A stretch of DNA of 64,000 nucleotides. It comes from Gnetum montanum (taxonomy: Eukaryota; Streptophyta; Gnetopsida; Gnetales; Gnetaceae). The notes beneath the pieces were generated by a model. It ran no database searches. It had not been told where the DNA came from and saw nothing but the letters and a program-made list of their open reading frames with translations. Below are positions 12,666 to 23,472 of the stretch, one piece after another. Position 1 is the first letter of the stretch; every line of letters starts with the position of its first letter. The translations under genes and the position numbers were made by a program. Where the stretch lies: the NCBI GenBank assembly GCA_015680685.1, contig MNCI01020719.1, positions 228,276 to 292,275 of the forward strand, given 5' to 3'.

Positions 12666-12791
12666 AAACAAAATGAAATTGTCAGTGTGCTTTTATAATT
12701 TTATGTAGTGGGAATGATACGGACCTTTATGCTTGTACAACGATATTAGTGATATTCACTTAGACCTAAATAGTACATGTTCCACAAATAA

Positions 12792-12811
12792 AGTCCCTAG
12801 CAACAACACCA
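12792..12811 (-). other. Primer-binding site of the old element, decayed
   Basis: It reads TGGTGTTGTTGCTAGGGACT on the minus strand directly inside the LTR edge at 12813. It is recognisable as a tRNA-Asp PBS in which CG pairs have turned into TG/CA. Confidence 0.7.
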
Positions 12812-12812
12812 A

Positions 12813-13163
12813 TGATGAGCGGTGAGGTACCCCTATGCCCAACCATAGGAATCACAAAGCATTCACATGTGATCCGGTTGAATTCTAAGGACTTCATCAT
12901 TTCTAGTGCCCTAGCCCTTTAGGAAGTAAATCTAACCTTAAGGTCAATTGTTGTCTTCCCAATTACATTTGTGACGTTTATTGGTATGGTTAAGTGTAAC
13001 TGAGCCATTCAATTTTTATCTTTTCTTATGTTTTATAAGTTGGTGTTCAAATGTAGATAAAGGTAATTTGATTAACTAATCTAAATTAATTAATTAACTA
13101 ATCATTTAACTAATCCTAACATAAGTATCTATTCCCACTTTCCATACACGTCCTGAACCCACA
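12813..13163 (-). repeat. Old element 5' LTR, U5-side part
   Basis: It starts with TGATGAGCGGTGAGGTACCC and runs 351 bp to the CCACA duplication made by the element inserted at 13164. The remainder of the same LTR resumes at 21892 after that element. Net LTR length, without the two insertions, is about 962 bp. Confidence 0.85.
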
Positions 13164-14150
13164 TGATGAGTGGCGAGGTACCCCTACACTCAACCATACG
13201 AAAGGAGTGTCGCACACGTGATCCGGTCGAACTCCGTAGATGGACTAGTTGTGGCACCTAGATAGTTAGCCTTAGGTCACAGTTCGCTGTCTTCCCACCT
13301 AGACTAGTTTTGCATATGTCACGTATGGTTTAGTCTAAATGAGGTGTATGATGTGTTCTAATTCTAATGCTACTCTTGATGGCAGTGGAAAATAATGTTA
13401 ACTAATCTAAGCTAAGAGGAAAAGGGTAAGAAAATCTAATCTAGCCTAAGTGCGATGAGCAACCGATTCCTTGATCAACCGTACACATCTTGGACTTTGT
13501 GCACGACTACCACTAGGACTACCAAGCGTAGCTCCGAGGTACGCCACTGGGATTACCAAGCGCAAATCCCAAATACGCCACTGGGTTACCAAGCGTAGAT
13601 CCTGGATACGCCACTAGGCTACCAAGCAGTCACAGTTAAATTCTCGTAATCAAGTCGTACTCGTTCTGCTTCTAGAATTTTAAGGATGAGAGACTAATCG
13701 CGATGAGTAACCGATTCCTTAACTAGCCATACACACCTGTGGGCACTCGTAATCAAGTCGTACTCACACCGTGCTATGAAAGAAATAAATAACATTAAAT
13801 AAATAACAAATAAATAAACTAAGTGAATGCTGCAATGATGAAGTAAGCTCGATCTTTATTACTGATCATGTGCGTGTCCAAGTACAGCACACTCGAAGAA
13901 AGACACCATACAATTACATTCACCACACTGCGGGCAGACATGGGAAAAAATCTAACTCTGGAGGGATCAAATTGCCAGAGCTTCGCTACTCTAAAACTGG
14001 GATTCAAATGAGGGAGAGCCGCCTCTTATTTATAGATATGGCAGCGGACTGCGATATCGCATACGCGATATCGTAGGGGAAGATGCGATATCACGTCGGC
14101 TACCATATCGCGTACGTGATATCGCGGCCTATGCGAACCACGTCTCATCA
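13164..14150 (-). repeat. 3' LTR of the complete element
   Basis: It is 987 bp with TGATGAG/CTCATCA ends. It carries tandem R/U5 modules around ACCAAGCGTAG / ACGCCACTGGG (about 13500-13640), the TATA box CTATAAATAAGAGGCGG (14021-14037), and a U3 with GATATCGCATACGCGATATC (14053-14072, one mismatch from the perfect palindrome) and further half-palindromes to 14130. It is about 30 bp shorter than the 5' LTR, in the palindrome array. Confidence 0.92.
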
Positions 14151-14160
14151 TACCCCCACA
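14151..14160 (-). other. Polypurine tract of the complete element
   Basis: Minus strand TGTGGGGGTA lies directly against the 3' LTR, the position expected for priming of plus-strand DNA. The core is short and G-rich. The 3' LTR at 45792 is preceded by a comparable ATGGGTA. Confidence 0.55.
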
Positions 14161-14318
14161 ACTGAATAAAAACTCGTCCTCGAGTTACAAGGAGAACAAG
14201 CTTTAGTGATTACACAGTGGATAGGTATGGGATTATTAACTAGAAAAAGAAATAGACTAATGCCGCAATGTGAAAAGACACAACACAGAGAAAAAATACA
14301 ACTACAAAAATGTGGAAC

Positions 14319-17070
14319 TCATGTAGTTCCTGGTGGTGGTGGCTCCTCCATGGGTGCTTTCCCTTTGTCACGTGCTCTGAGCTTTGAAGGTTGATGACAC
14401 TGAAGAATAGCCTGGATTTTCTCCTCTTCAATCCGGGGGTCTTGTGCCATTCATGTTGATGCTCCAATGTTTGATGGAGTCGACACTTCCCACGGACAGG
14501 GTAGTTGCGGGAACATCTGATTAGCTTTGACATACCATGCCGCAAACACCTACAGTTCCTCTTCATAGGCTCTGGCTTTGTCTTTGTATTCGTGAAGATC
14601 TGTTAGCCATTGAGCCAGGTCGGTTGCCACGTCTTTCTGTCCTTGATAGCTTTCTTTTACCACCACAAGTTCAGAATTTGCGACATCTAGTTTTTCAGCC
14701 AACTTTTTTCGCTCTGCAAATTCTGCTTCATATTTGATGTGGGTGGAAGCTACCTACTGCTCGAGCTTTGACCTCGGGTGCCCTGCTATTAACATGGCTA
14801 GGTTGGCATATCGAAGGTTTGCCAACTCCATGTATTCAGTTAAGTCCTGGATCTGCAGGTCCCGGTTCTTAATTTCCACTTGGTGGGCATAGGCATAAGT
14901 GTCCAATATGGCCCCCCAATCAGTGTGCTGCGCACTAATGTTGTTGATTTGAGCTTTGGCCATATGGATCTCCTTCTCTAGGATTTGTTTGTACATCCCC
15001 ACCTGACCACAGAAATGCTCCTTCAGCTTCTCGTGTCGTTTAGCCTCATTCTGCCACACGCTAATTTCGATGGCTGATTTCTGTCAGATAGCACGTACCT
15101 CCTCCATTGAGAGGGTTCAATTTTCTCTGGCTAAAAGACTTACATCTCGGTTGACCCAAATGAATTGTTCTCACAACTGATGGAGGTGTTCATTGAGAAC
15201 ATTCTTTTGTTTCTCCACAGAAGTCAACCGAAGATTTTCTACAACCAACTGCTTATTCTCTTCTTGTAAGGCCTTGAGTACCTTAAGATGCGCATGAGTT
15301 TGCGCTTGAGCTACAGAGGCATCCCAAGTGGCTGTCTCCTTTTCTTCTGCCACCTTATTATTTTCTGCAATTAGTTTTGTTAGTTGCTCGGTTCTAAAAT
15401 TGTCTAGCTGGTCTGCGGGAACCAATCGCAAAGGATCCCGCTGTGCTGCTTGTAAGGTGACGAGCTGTTCTTGTAATTTTTGCACTTTAGCTTTAGCATG
15501 ATCTGCCCTTACTTTGGATAGGACCAGATTCCCCTTTGTGGAGATGAGGTCTAACTGAATTTCCGTTACATCCTAGGGGATGTCAAACAAGGACGTCAAA
15601 ACTTGTCCTGTTTAAAGCAATATGTCCAATACATCCTCATGTTCCGCAGGAGTCATTGAGGTTCCGGCAATAGTTTGAGCATCCTGTGTTCCTGAAAGAT
15701 CTACCGGTGGCACAACAGGTACATTGAAAGACTCTTTGATGTGGTCAGCAACCACATCAGCAGCTCCTGCGGCATCCTGGTGTTGCATGACCACCACAGT
15801 GACCCCTTCACCAGTCTCTAACTGCACTTGAAAATATGTCGTGTGTCCAGAGATCTGTTGTGACCATCTACTTTCCCCTCCTCCTGTTTGCATTGATAAC
15901 TCACCCCGTGTGCGATCTACTGAAATTATAGGCTAGTTGGCATCATCGATGATGTGGAAGAGATTGGCATCATCACAACTTCCCCAACTAATCGTCTCAG
16001 CGATGGCCCTAAGATGGCTCATCAACGGTCTATAGTCTTGCAACAGTGGTAGATCCTGGCCTGTGCTGAGTCCTGCTTCTTGTTGTTGGCTGGGACCTAT
16101 GGCTGGAGGTTGACTGGGTCCTGCAAGTTGAGTTGCAGGGGACCTAGCCATCTGTTCTTCTTCTTCTTCATCTGGTCCCAGCTCTTCGCCAATGCTCTTT
16201 CTTGGAGCTGGCGCCTTTAATAATTCAGCATAAGAAGCATTTTGGGCTTTTCGGAGGACATCATTTGTGTATCCCCGAATACCAGCCCGTTGGCACAGTT
16301 TTCAGATAAGGCAGGGAAAAGGGAGTGCCATTTTCCCTGACTTCCATTCTTCAAATCGCCTTAGGATCTCTGTTAAATATAGATGGGGGAGGTTAGCGTT
16401 AATCTTTCCCATCAACACTGCACATCCTCTTGCCACGTACATTGATATTCTTTTCAAATCTTTTGTGGGAAAGAGGTGATAGGTTCCTATTTTAAAATAA
16501 ACTCTCTCTTCCGTTGTTAGCTCTCCAAAAGCTTTATCTCTACCATAAGCCTTCTCTAGCCAATCTTTTCGCACATCAGGGTCTGATCAGGTGGATAACC
16601 GAGCAACATGGGGGCCTGAATTCGGAAGGTTTAACACTTCCGAAATTTCCTGTGCAGAAAAATCTACTGTCACACCACCGATGTTAACTGTGGTGCCTTG
16701 CTCCTTATTGTGCCAGAACAGGTTTGTTTCACCTAAGTACCAGGCACCGCACTCAGAGAGAACACGCCATAAGGGAGACCCTTTAAGGTGATCCCTAACA
16801 GCCTCAGGAGCAAACTCTGCGAAAGATTCGAAGTTAAGTTCCACAATCACTGAAGTAATTGTGGACTTCGTATGGATGTCCTGAACACATTCCGAGGGCA
16901 ACATGATTTGTTGTCCCAGTTCAGGCGCAGCAGCTCCTCCTTCCACATGTCTGGATCATCTGGTAGGAGGTTATTCTTGATGGATACTGAATGAGTGCAC
17001 CTCCTGTTCAGTATGTTGTCTAGCAGGACCTTGCCTTCTACCTCTCCGAGGTTGTTTCGCTCCACCTTGG
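14319..17070 (-). pseudogene. Additional ORF: globular domain plus coiled coil
   Basis: The ORF spans some 900 codons with only a few breaks. The N-terminal start is hidden in the assembly gap. The visible order is: a globular part (16587-16946, with HLKGSPLWRVLSECGAWYLG and GVTVDFSAQEISEVLN); a second conserved block (16302-16574, LRRFEEWKSGKMALPFPCLI); a Pro/Gln/Ser-rich hinge with an acidic run (15933-16200); long heptad-type coiled coil (15171-15485 and 14754-15059); and a C-terminus ending PPPPGTT with stop TGA at 14319-14321. The ORF at 43411-45566 ends similarly in PPPPRIM. The N-terminal half resembles the 'putative plant transposon protein' family. I see no catalytic motif, signal peptide or membrane segment, so an envelope role is not supported. 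A structural or RNA/DNA-binding partner of Gag is possible but unproven. Confidence 0.75.
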
Positions 17071-17776
17071 NNNNNNNNNNNNNNNNNNNNNNNNNNNNNN
17101 NNNNNNNNNNNNNNNNNNNNNNNNNNNNNNNNNNNNNNNNNNNNNNNNNNNNNNNNNNNNNNNNNNNNNNNNNNNNNNNNNNNNNNNNNNNNNNNNNNNN
17201 NNNNNNNNNNNNNNNNNNNNNNNNNNNNNNNNNNNNNNNNNNNNNNNNNNNNNNNNNNNNNNNNNNNNNNNNNNNNNNNNNNNNNNNNNNNNNNNNNNNN
17301 NNNNNNNNNNNNNNNNNNNNNNNNNNNNNNNNNNNNNNNNNNNNNNNNNNNNNNNNNNNNNNNNNNNNNNNNNNNNNNNNNNNNNNNNNNNNNNNNNNNN
17401 NNNNNNNNNNNNNNNNNNNNNNNNNNNNNNNNNNNNNNNNNNNNNNNNNNNNNNNNNNNNNNNNNNNNNNNNNNNNNNNNNNNNNNNNNNNNNNNNNNNN
17501 NNNNNNNNNNNNNNNNNNNNNNNNNNNNNNNNNNNNNNNNNNNNNNNNNNNNNNNNNNNNNNNNNNNNNNNNNNNNNNNNNNNNNNNNNNNNNNNNNNNN
17601 NNNNNNNNNNNNNNNNNNNNNNNNNNNNNNNNNNNNNNNNNNNNNNNNNNNNNNNNNNNNNNNNNNNNNNNNNNNNNNNNNNNNNNNNNNNNNNNNNNNN
17701 NNNNNNNNNNNNNNNNNNNNNNNNNNNNNNNNNNNNNNNNNNNNNNNNNNNNNNNNNNNNNNNNNNNNNNNNNNNN
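17071..17776. other. Assembly gap (706 N)
   Basis: No sequence. By comparison with the sister element it should contain the leader and start codon of the extra ORF, because the internal promoter-like block is just to its right and the ORF is already running on its left. The true gap length is not known from the sequence. Confidence 0.99.
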
Positions 17777-17860
17777 GTTGGGGTTCCTATTTATAGAAAA
17801 ATAGGACGTGATATTGCGTACGGTACATCGCGTACGCGATATCACGTCCCAACTAAGGTG
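17777..17860 (-). promoter_or_regulatory. Internal U3-like promoter block of the complete element
   Basis: On the minus strand a palindrome array (GATATCGCGTACGCGATG and a GTACGCAATATC half, within 17809-17846) is followed by CTATAAATAGG (17786-17796), a close match to the LTR's CTATAAATAAGAGG. This is the same order as in the LTR U3, yet it lies about 3 kb from the 5' LTR between gag and the extra ORF. It corresponds to 6178-6232 in the sister element. Confidence 0.65.
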
Positions 17861-18747
17861 AGACACATGAAAAAGATCGAATTTTTAATGATTTTCTTGA
17901 AATTATTTGTGTAAAATGAGGACATTGACAAGAATGAACATATGCAAGGGCAATTACATGAATTCGAGAGGCACTTTGAATGATATTGATGTGAATTTAG
18001 CAATTAAAAATTTGGCGGTTATGAAGAAAAGGGAATATAATGGTACATTGGAATGTTAAAGTCGTGAGGGTTAATAATAGGAAAAGAAAATTATGAAAAA
18101 CTAAGCTAAGGGTAAGAAATTGTGTGTTCTAGCTAGGGAATTAATGAAGANCTTTTCTTCTTTTTTTTTCACTTTACTGAATCCACAGAAGCAGCCAACC
18201 TTCAGGCATGGATGCATGTCTTTCCAATGGGACCCCCTAGAACAGCTTTTGAATTTTGAGTGCCCTTTTGATTACTCTTACTCCTATTTTTCATTAGATC
18301 TACAAGGATCTTAGTACAACCATATTGCATGATAACTCCCACAGATGTCACCAAAGAGAATCCACAAGTCCCCTTGATGTCACACCCTAATCATTCCCTC
18401 TTGGTCCATTCTTCTTCATTCTGGGTACAATGATCACAACATTAATTTTAAGTTTTAAAAATTTCAAGAATGTCACTGTACCCTCGAACAGAACCTCTTT
18501 ATTTCATAGAGTGGATGAGTGGATGTAGTGGGCTCACTGTGTCAAAGAATTGATCACTCATGACTTAATAACATAAAACACACCTCAACCAACGATCCAC
18601 ATGAGTGTTTTATTCGTAGACGAGATTACTTACACAAACACGAAAATACAAACATACAAAAAAGATAAAAAGATAAAACAAAAAATAGAAAAATGAAAAA
18701 CTGAAAAATAAAAAAGTTGTAAAATTAAAGAAAATTAAAAATATTTA
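17861..18747 (-). other. Spacer between gag and internal promoter
   Basis: No gene is visible. It is collinear with 6233-7469, including a run around 18340-18440 that is nearly the same as 6960-7060. An unresolved base sits at 18151. AT-rich runs (18650-18740) separate it from gag. Confidence 0.6.
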
Positions 18748-20743
18748 TTAATCTTGTTTGTTATTGAAATGGGGGATATCCCCCATAACTAAACAATTGA
18801 GTATGGCAAGGATTAATAAATGGAAAATAAGGATCCTTGCATATTGGAAGTATTGGGACCGGTCTATACTTATCCCCTCGGGGTTCACACACTTGATTAT
18901 AATAAGCATAGTGGGGCACTTTATACGATGTAGTTCCCGGATAATGAGTTGACCCACTATGGTGTTTAGGACCGTTAGATGGTATGCAAGGATTGGGCTA
19001 ATGCCTTCCATGGTTGTGTTCATTAGGCCTTGTGGTTGTTGGAGTGTTTGATGGTGACCCTGATGAAGTTACATGAGGCGTTGGGTTCGAAGGTAAGGGT
19101 GCACCACATTGTGGAACTTGTGCTAGGTTGGAAGATGCAGTGGCCTCTAAATTGTGTTGTCCCTTCCTATGGTCGTGTTTAAAGAAAGGACGTCTTTGAT
19201 GTTGCTGAGGTTGTTCACTACTGTTAGTAGCAGTAGCACAAGTGTTGTTTGTGGGTTGCAGTGGTACAAACACCTTAGGAATAGTTGGTAGCATTGTGGA
19301 AGGAGGGAAAGGATGAGAATGCTGAAAGTTAAGAGGAATGAAAGGTGCACAAGGTGGTGGTTGTGTTGGAGGTATGGGCTGATAGTATTGTGGAGAATGG
19401 TGTTGTGGCGAGATAAAGTGTGGTGACCCAGTTGAAGAAACAGGGTGTTGAACGTGATAAGCATTTGGATTCAGAAAATGTGAAGGGTGCCTCTAGTCTA
19501 AGGGTGGATTCCCCCATGACTGGGATTGTTGCCACTATGGTCTAACACAGTATCTCTGTACGAACTCTGGATGTAACGTGTTTTCTCAATGCTCTTGTAG
19601 ATGTAACAATATTGGGCATTGGCCTTTGGGATGATCGTACAGGCATATGTTGCACTCATGTATATGATTGGCAGTTGAGCGCTTATTCCCTTCATTCCTT
19701 CTTTCCGAATGTCTATGATTTCGCCCTGCTTCTCAGGTTGTCAAAACTCTATCTCCAATGATGTTGATATATTCTCCACATTTTTGATACATCCATTCCA
19801 ACATCTTATTAATCTTTGCCTTGACTTCTTCTAACGATTGTTGTATTGGCAAAGATGATGTTTCCACCTTGAGATTTGTTGATATCTCCTTGTTATGATC
19901 ATGGACCTTTGTTGAGTTAAGATTTTGGTCCCGTTTATGTTTTTCAACACTCTCCTATATAGCTATTTCTCCCTCTTCTTTTGCTACCCACTTAATAAGC
20001 TCTTGGATTTGATGGGTTTGTAGGTTGTATAGTTGGCCTCGGGCATACGTTCCTAAGGTCTCTCTGGTTTCATTACATAGCCCATCAATGATATGGTACA
20101 TTAGCCTTTCCTCAGAAAACCCATGGCCTGGAAAGTTGTTTAACAGTGAATAATAGCTTTCTAAGGCCATGTCCAAGGGTTCATGTTTTTCTTGTTTCCA
20201 TCCTTGGATTTGTTTCCTCAAGGCTGACACTCTTGCGTAAGTTTGATATTTTTCGTTAAAGACTTCTACCATTGTTGACCAGCATCGTATTGAATTTGGT
20301 TTCAACGATCTATACCATACTTTAGCTTGGTCAACGAGTGTCATAGGAAAGAGCTTCAGATTTTGCCAACTGTTATCAATGTTATTCCATGTGTAGGCAT
20401 CGTAGAAGGCTAGTAAATGTTGATGCGGATCGAATTCATAGCCTCCTGAAAATTTAGGAAAGTTGTTTAAATCGAGCCTGGGTAGTCGGCTCTCTTTACG
20501 ATGCCTACGTGAGATTCGAACAGCCTCTTGTATTTGCGTTAAGCTTGTAGTGGCCAGTGGGGGTTCATCATCATCGGGTAAGTTAGGCTTTCGTGCGTTG
20601 TGATGACCTTGTTTTTGTTCATGCTTATAGGAAACTCCCACTTCAGGTTGTATACTCCAACCTTCATCGTCATATAGCTCATTGGTTCTCCAATGAACTT
20701 CCTCATTAAGTGTGGCGTTATTATCATCTTGTAGGAGAGGCAT
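18748..20743 (-). pseudogene. gag of the complete non-autonomous element, nearly intact
   Basis: The first 262 codons are open from the ATG at 20743 (MPLLQDDNNATLNEEVHWRT). They hold the retrotransposon gag domain: RLPRLDLNNFPKFSGGYEFD at about residues 95-114, KVWYRSLKPNSIRCWSTMVE at about 144-163, LDMALESYYSLLNNFPGHGF at about 198-217, and YHIIDGLCNETRETLGTYAR after it. A stop near 19955 separates this from the C-terminal part, where a zinc knuckle CNICLYDHPKGQC (CX2CX3HX4C) is intact at about 19620-19660. A Pro/Gln/Thr/His-rich tail (18998-19535) and a last piece to 18748 follow with frame breaks. It is the best preserved gag in the window, consistent with the youth of the insertion. Confidence 0.85.
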
Positions 20744-20854
20744 TATTGTGTGTGAATTTATGTGACTTTTTATAATTATTATTTCCTAAAAGATATATCG
20801 TTAAGTCCTTTACAGCGACCTTGTATGATATAACTAATCTAGATAACTAGCACC

Positions 20855-20873
20855 ATCCCTGGCAACGGCGCCA
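20855..20873 (-). other. Primer-binding site, tRNA-Asp
   Basis: Minus strand TGGCGCCGTTGCCAGGGAT, one mismatch from the plant tRNA-Asp 3' complement, starts one base inside the LTR. This PBS is typical of Athila/Tat-type gypsy elements. Confidence 0.9.
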
Positions 20874-20874
20874 A

Positions 20875-21891
20875 TGATGAGTGACGAGGTACCCCTACAC
20901 TCAACCATACGAAACGAGCGCCGCACGCGCGATCCAGTTGAACTCTGCAGATGGACTAGTTATGGCACCTAGATAGTTAGACTTAGGTCGTAGTTCGTTG
21001 TCTTCCCACCTAGACTAGTTTTGCATATGTCACGTATGGTTTAGTCTAGTTGAGGTGTATGATGTGGTCTAATTCTAACGCTACTCTTGATGGCAGTGGA
21101 AAATAATGTTAACTAATCTAGATAAGAGGAAAAGGGTAAGAAAATCTAATCTAGCCTAAGTGCGACGAGCAACGGATTCCTTGATCAACAGTACACATCT
21201 TGGACTTCGTGCACGACTACCACTGGGACTACCAAGCGTAGCTCCGAGGTATGCCACTAGGATTACCAAGTGCAGATCCCAAATACGCCATTGGGTTACC
21301 AAGCGTAGATCCTGGATACACCACTGGGCTACCAAGCAGTCACACTTAAATGCTCGTAATCAAGTCGTACTCGTTCCGCTTCTAGGAGTTTAAGGGTGAG
21401 AGACTAATCGCGATGAGTAACCGATTCCTTGACTAGCTGTACACACCCGTGGGCGCTCGTAATCAAGTCGTACTCACACCGCGCTATGAAAGCAATAAAT
21501 AAGATTAAACAAATAACAAATAAATAAACTAAGTGAATGCTGCAATGATGAAGTAATCTCGATCTTTATTGCCAGTCATGTACGTGTCCAAGTACAGCAC
21601 ACTCAAATAAAGACACCGTACAATTACATTCACCACACTACAGGCAAACACGGGAAAAAATCTAACTCTGGAGAGATCAAAGTGCCAGAGCTTCGCTACT
21701 CTAAAACTGGGATTCAAATGAGGGAGAGCCACCTCTTATTTATAGATATGGCGGCGGACTACGATATCGCGTACGCGATATCGTAGGGGAAGATGCGATA
21801 TTGTGTATGCGATATCGCAGGGGATGCGATATCGCGTCAGCTGCGATATCGCGTACGCGATATCGCGGCCTGTGCAAACCGCGACTCATCA
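20875..21891 (-). repeat. 5' LTR of the complete element
   Basis: It is 1017 bp with TGATGAG/CTCATCA ends. U3 holds two perfect GATATCGCGTACGCGATATC palindromes (21763-21782 and 21845-21864) and intervening variants. The TATA box (minus strand) is at 21731-21747. R/U5 carries the same ACCAAGCGTAG-type modules as the 3' LTR. The palindrome array is about 30 bp longer than that of the 3' LTR. Confidence 0.92.
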
Positions 21892-22501
21892 CCACATTTC
21901 CACTATTGGGTGACCAAGCACTACGCTACTGGGCATACCAAGTAATGACACTGCTAGGATTACTAAGTGAATACATGTTACACTCAAAGCAATCATACTT
22001 ATGTATTTAATTTATCTAACTTAATAACCTCATTAACTTAATTGTTAAAAAATATTTATGAAATAACTGAGAACAATTAACAAATAATTGAAAACATTGA
22101 ATGCATAAATAAAATAGCTAATATATCCAAAGTGCTACAAGGTTTATTAGAAAGCTCATCTTTATTACTGCACACATTGTCATGCTCAAGTACAACAATG
22201 CTCGAATAGAGATCAGTACACTCAATGACTCCTACTGCAGGCACTCAGGGAAAAAATTCTAACTTTCAAATGGAAAAAATGCAAGAGCTTTGCTGCTACT
22301 GAAATCTAGATTGCCATAAATGTGGCTGGTAGATGCGTATTTATAGGTGATAGACAGACACTACGTTGACGGGGCCTTGTCGACGTAGGACAAGATGTGT
22401 CAACAAGGCTTCATCAATGTGATTGACTACATCAATGTGGCCTCATCGATGCGATCAACTACGTTGATGAGGCCTCGTTGATGCAACCAACCAAAGATGA
22501 C
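21892..22501 (-). repeat. Old element 5' LTR, U3-side part
   Basis: This is the continuation of 12813-13163 beyond the inserted element. It begins with the second CCACA copy and ends with the ATGAC duplicated by the solo LTR; the last bases CCATCA lie beyond it at 23467-23472. Its U3 (22370-22490) has repeats of the GATGAGGCC / ATTGACTACATC type and a CCTATAAATACG TATA box near 22340, so it belongs to the other U3 class, not the palindrome class. Confidence 0.85.
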
Positions 22502-23461
22502 TGATGAGACGTGAATTGCACTAGCCGCGATATCGCATCCCCTGTGATATCGCGTACGTGATATCGCGTTGTTCCCTGCAATGTCGCGTACGCGATATCG
22601 CAGTCCACCACCAAATCTATAAATAAGAGGCGGCACTCCCCTCATTTGTAACAATAGGCATAAAGTAGCGAAGCTTTGGTGGATTGATCACCCCAGAGAT
22701 AGAATATTTTCCATGTGCCCGCAGTAGGAGTCCCCCAAGTGAACGGTTCTTTATTTGAGCAGCTTTATACCTGAATGCAAGTTGTGTATGGCAATAAAGA
22801 CGAGCTTTGTGGATAAACCTTGCAGTGCATGGATAGGTTTAATTAATGTTATTTATTGCTTTCCTAGTAATGCGGCATGAGTACAACTTGGTTACGAGTG
22901 TTGACGAACGTGTACGGCTAGCCAAGGAATCGGCTACTCATCGTGAGTAGATTCTCTCACCCTTACCTCCTAGAACATGGGACAAGTACGACTTGACTAT
23001 GAGCATCTACGGATGTGTACGGCTAGTCAAGGAATCAGCTGCTTGTCACACTTAGGTTAGTTAGGTGCCTCAGTACGACCGCTTCGAGCACGTGCGTTAT
23101 GTGTGGTAATCCTAGTAACGATTAGCGTTTGGTAGCCACAGTTGCACAGTTCAGGGTGTGTATGGCAAGTGGGAACGGATGCTGACGCTAGGACTTAGTG
23201 TTGTAGTTAGAGTTAGTTTTAGTTTCTCAACCCTTCACCTTTTAGCATAGGAGATAAACTGTAAAATACCAAAAAAATCATATACCTCGGACTTACTTAA
23301 CCATACACCGTGACAACAACAAGTAAGTCTAGGAAGACAACAAACAATTAACCCCAAGTGTTCCTTGCAGCATTAGGCATTTAGTCTGTGGAGTTCGACC
23401 GGATCGCGCGTGCTACGCTCGTTTCGTATGGTTCAGTGTAGGGGTACCTCGCCACTCATCA
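22502..23461 (+). mobile_element. Solo LTR of the palindrome family
   Basis: It is 960 bp, TGATGAGACG...GCCACTCATCA, flanked by ATGAC on both sides (22497-22501 and 23462-23466). No internal sequence remains, so the element was removed by LTR-LTR recombination. U3 holds GATATCGCGTACGTGATATC (22546-22565) and AATGTCGCGTACGCGATATC (22580-22599), then CTATAAATAAGAGGCGG. R/U5 contains repeated modules with CGTGTACGGCTA and CAAGGAATCGGCT. Confidence 0.93.
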
Positions 23462-23472
23462 ATGACCCATCA

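Larger units (their letters stand above)
13164..21891 (-). mobile_element. Complete non-autonomous gypsy element (gag plus extra ORF, no pol)
   Basis: Two LTRs (13164-14150 and 20875-21891) in the same orientation bound an interior of PBS, gag, spacer, internal promoter-like block, extra ORF and a short PPT. The outermost flanks are CCACA on both sides (13159-13163 and 21892-21896), a perfect 5-bp target duplication, so this is one insertion event with both ends intact. It landed in the LTR of an older element. No protease, RT, RNase H or integrase homology is visible, although a 706-base assembly gap (17071-17776) hides part of the interior; that gap is too small for a pol gene. Mobilisation would therefore need enzymes from an autonomous relative. 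Confidence 0.9.

Noticed and set aside
13500-13640. Regularly spaced repeats resembling a CRISPR array
   Set aside because: They are R/U5 modules in a plant LTR, recur in every family member, and the units are contiguous variants with no unique spacers.
16847-17866. Long open frames across 17071-17776
   Set aside because: They run through unresolved bases and have no meaning.
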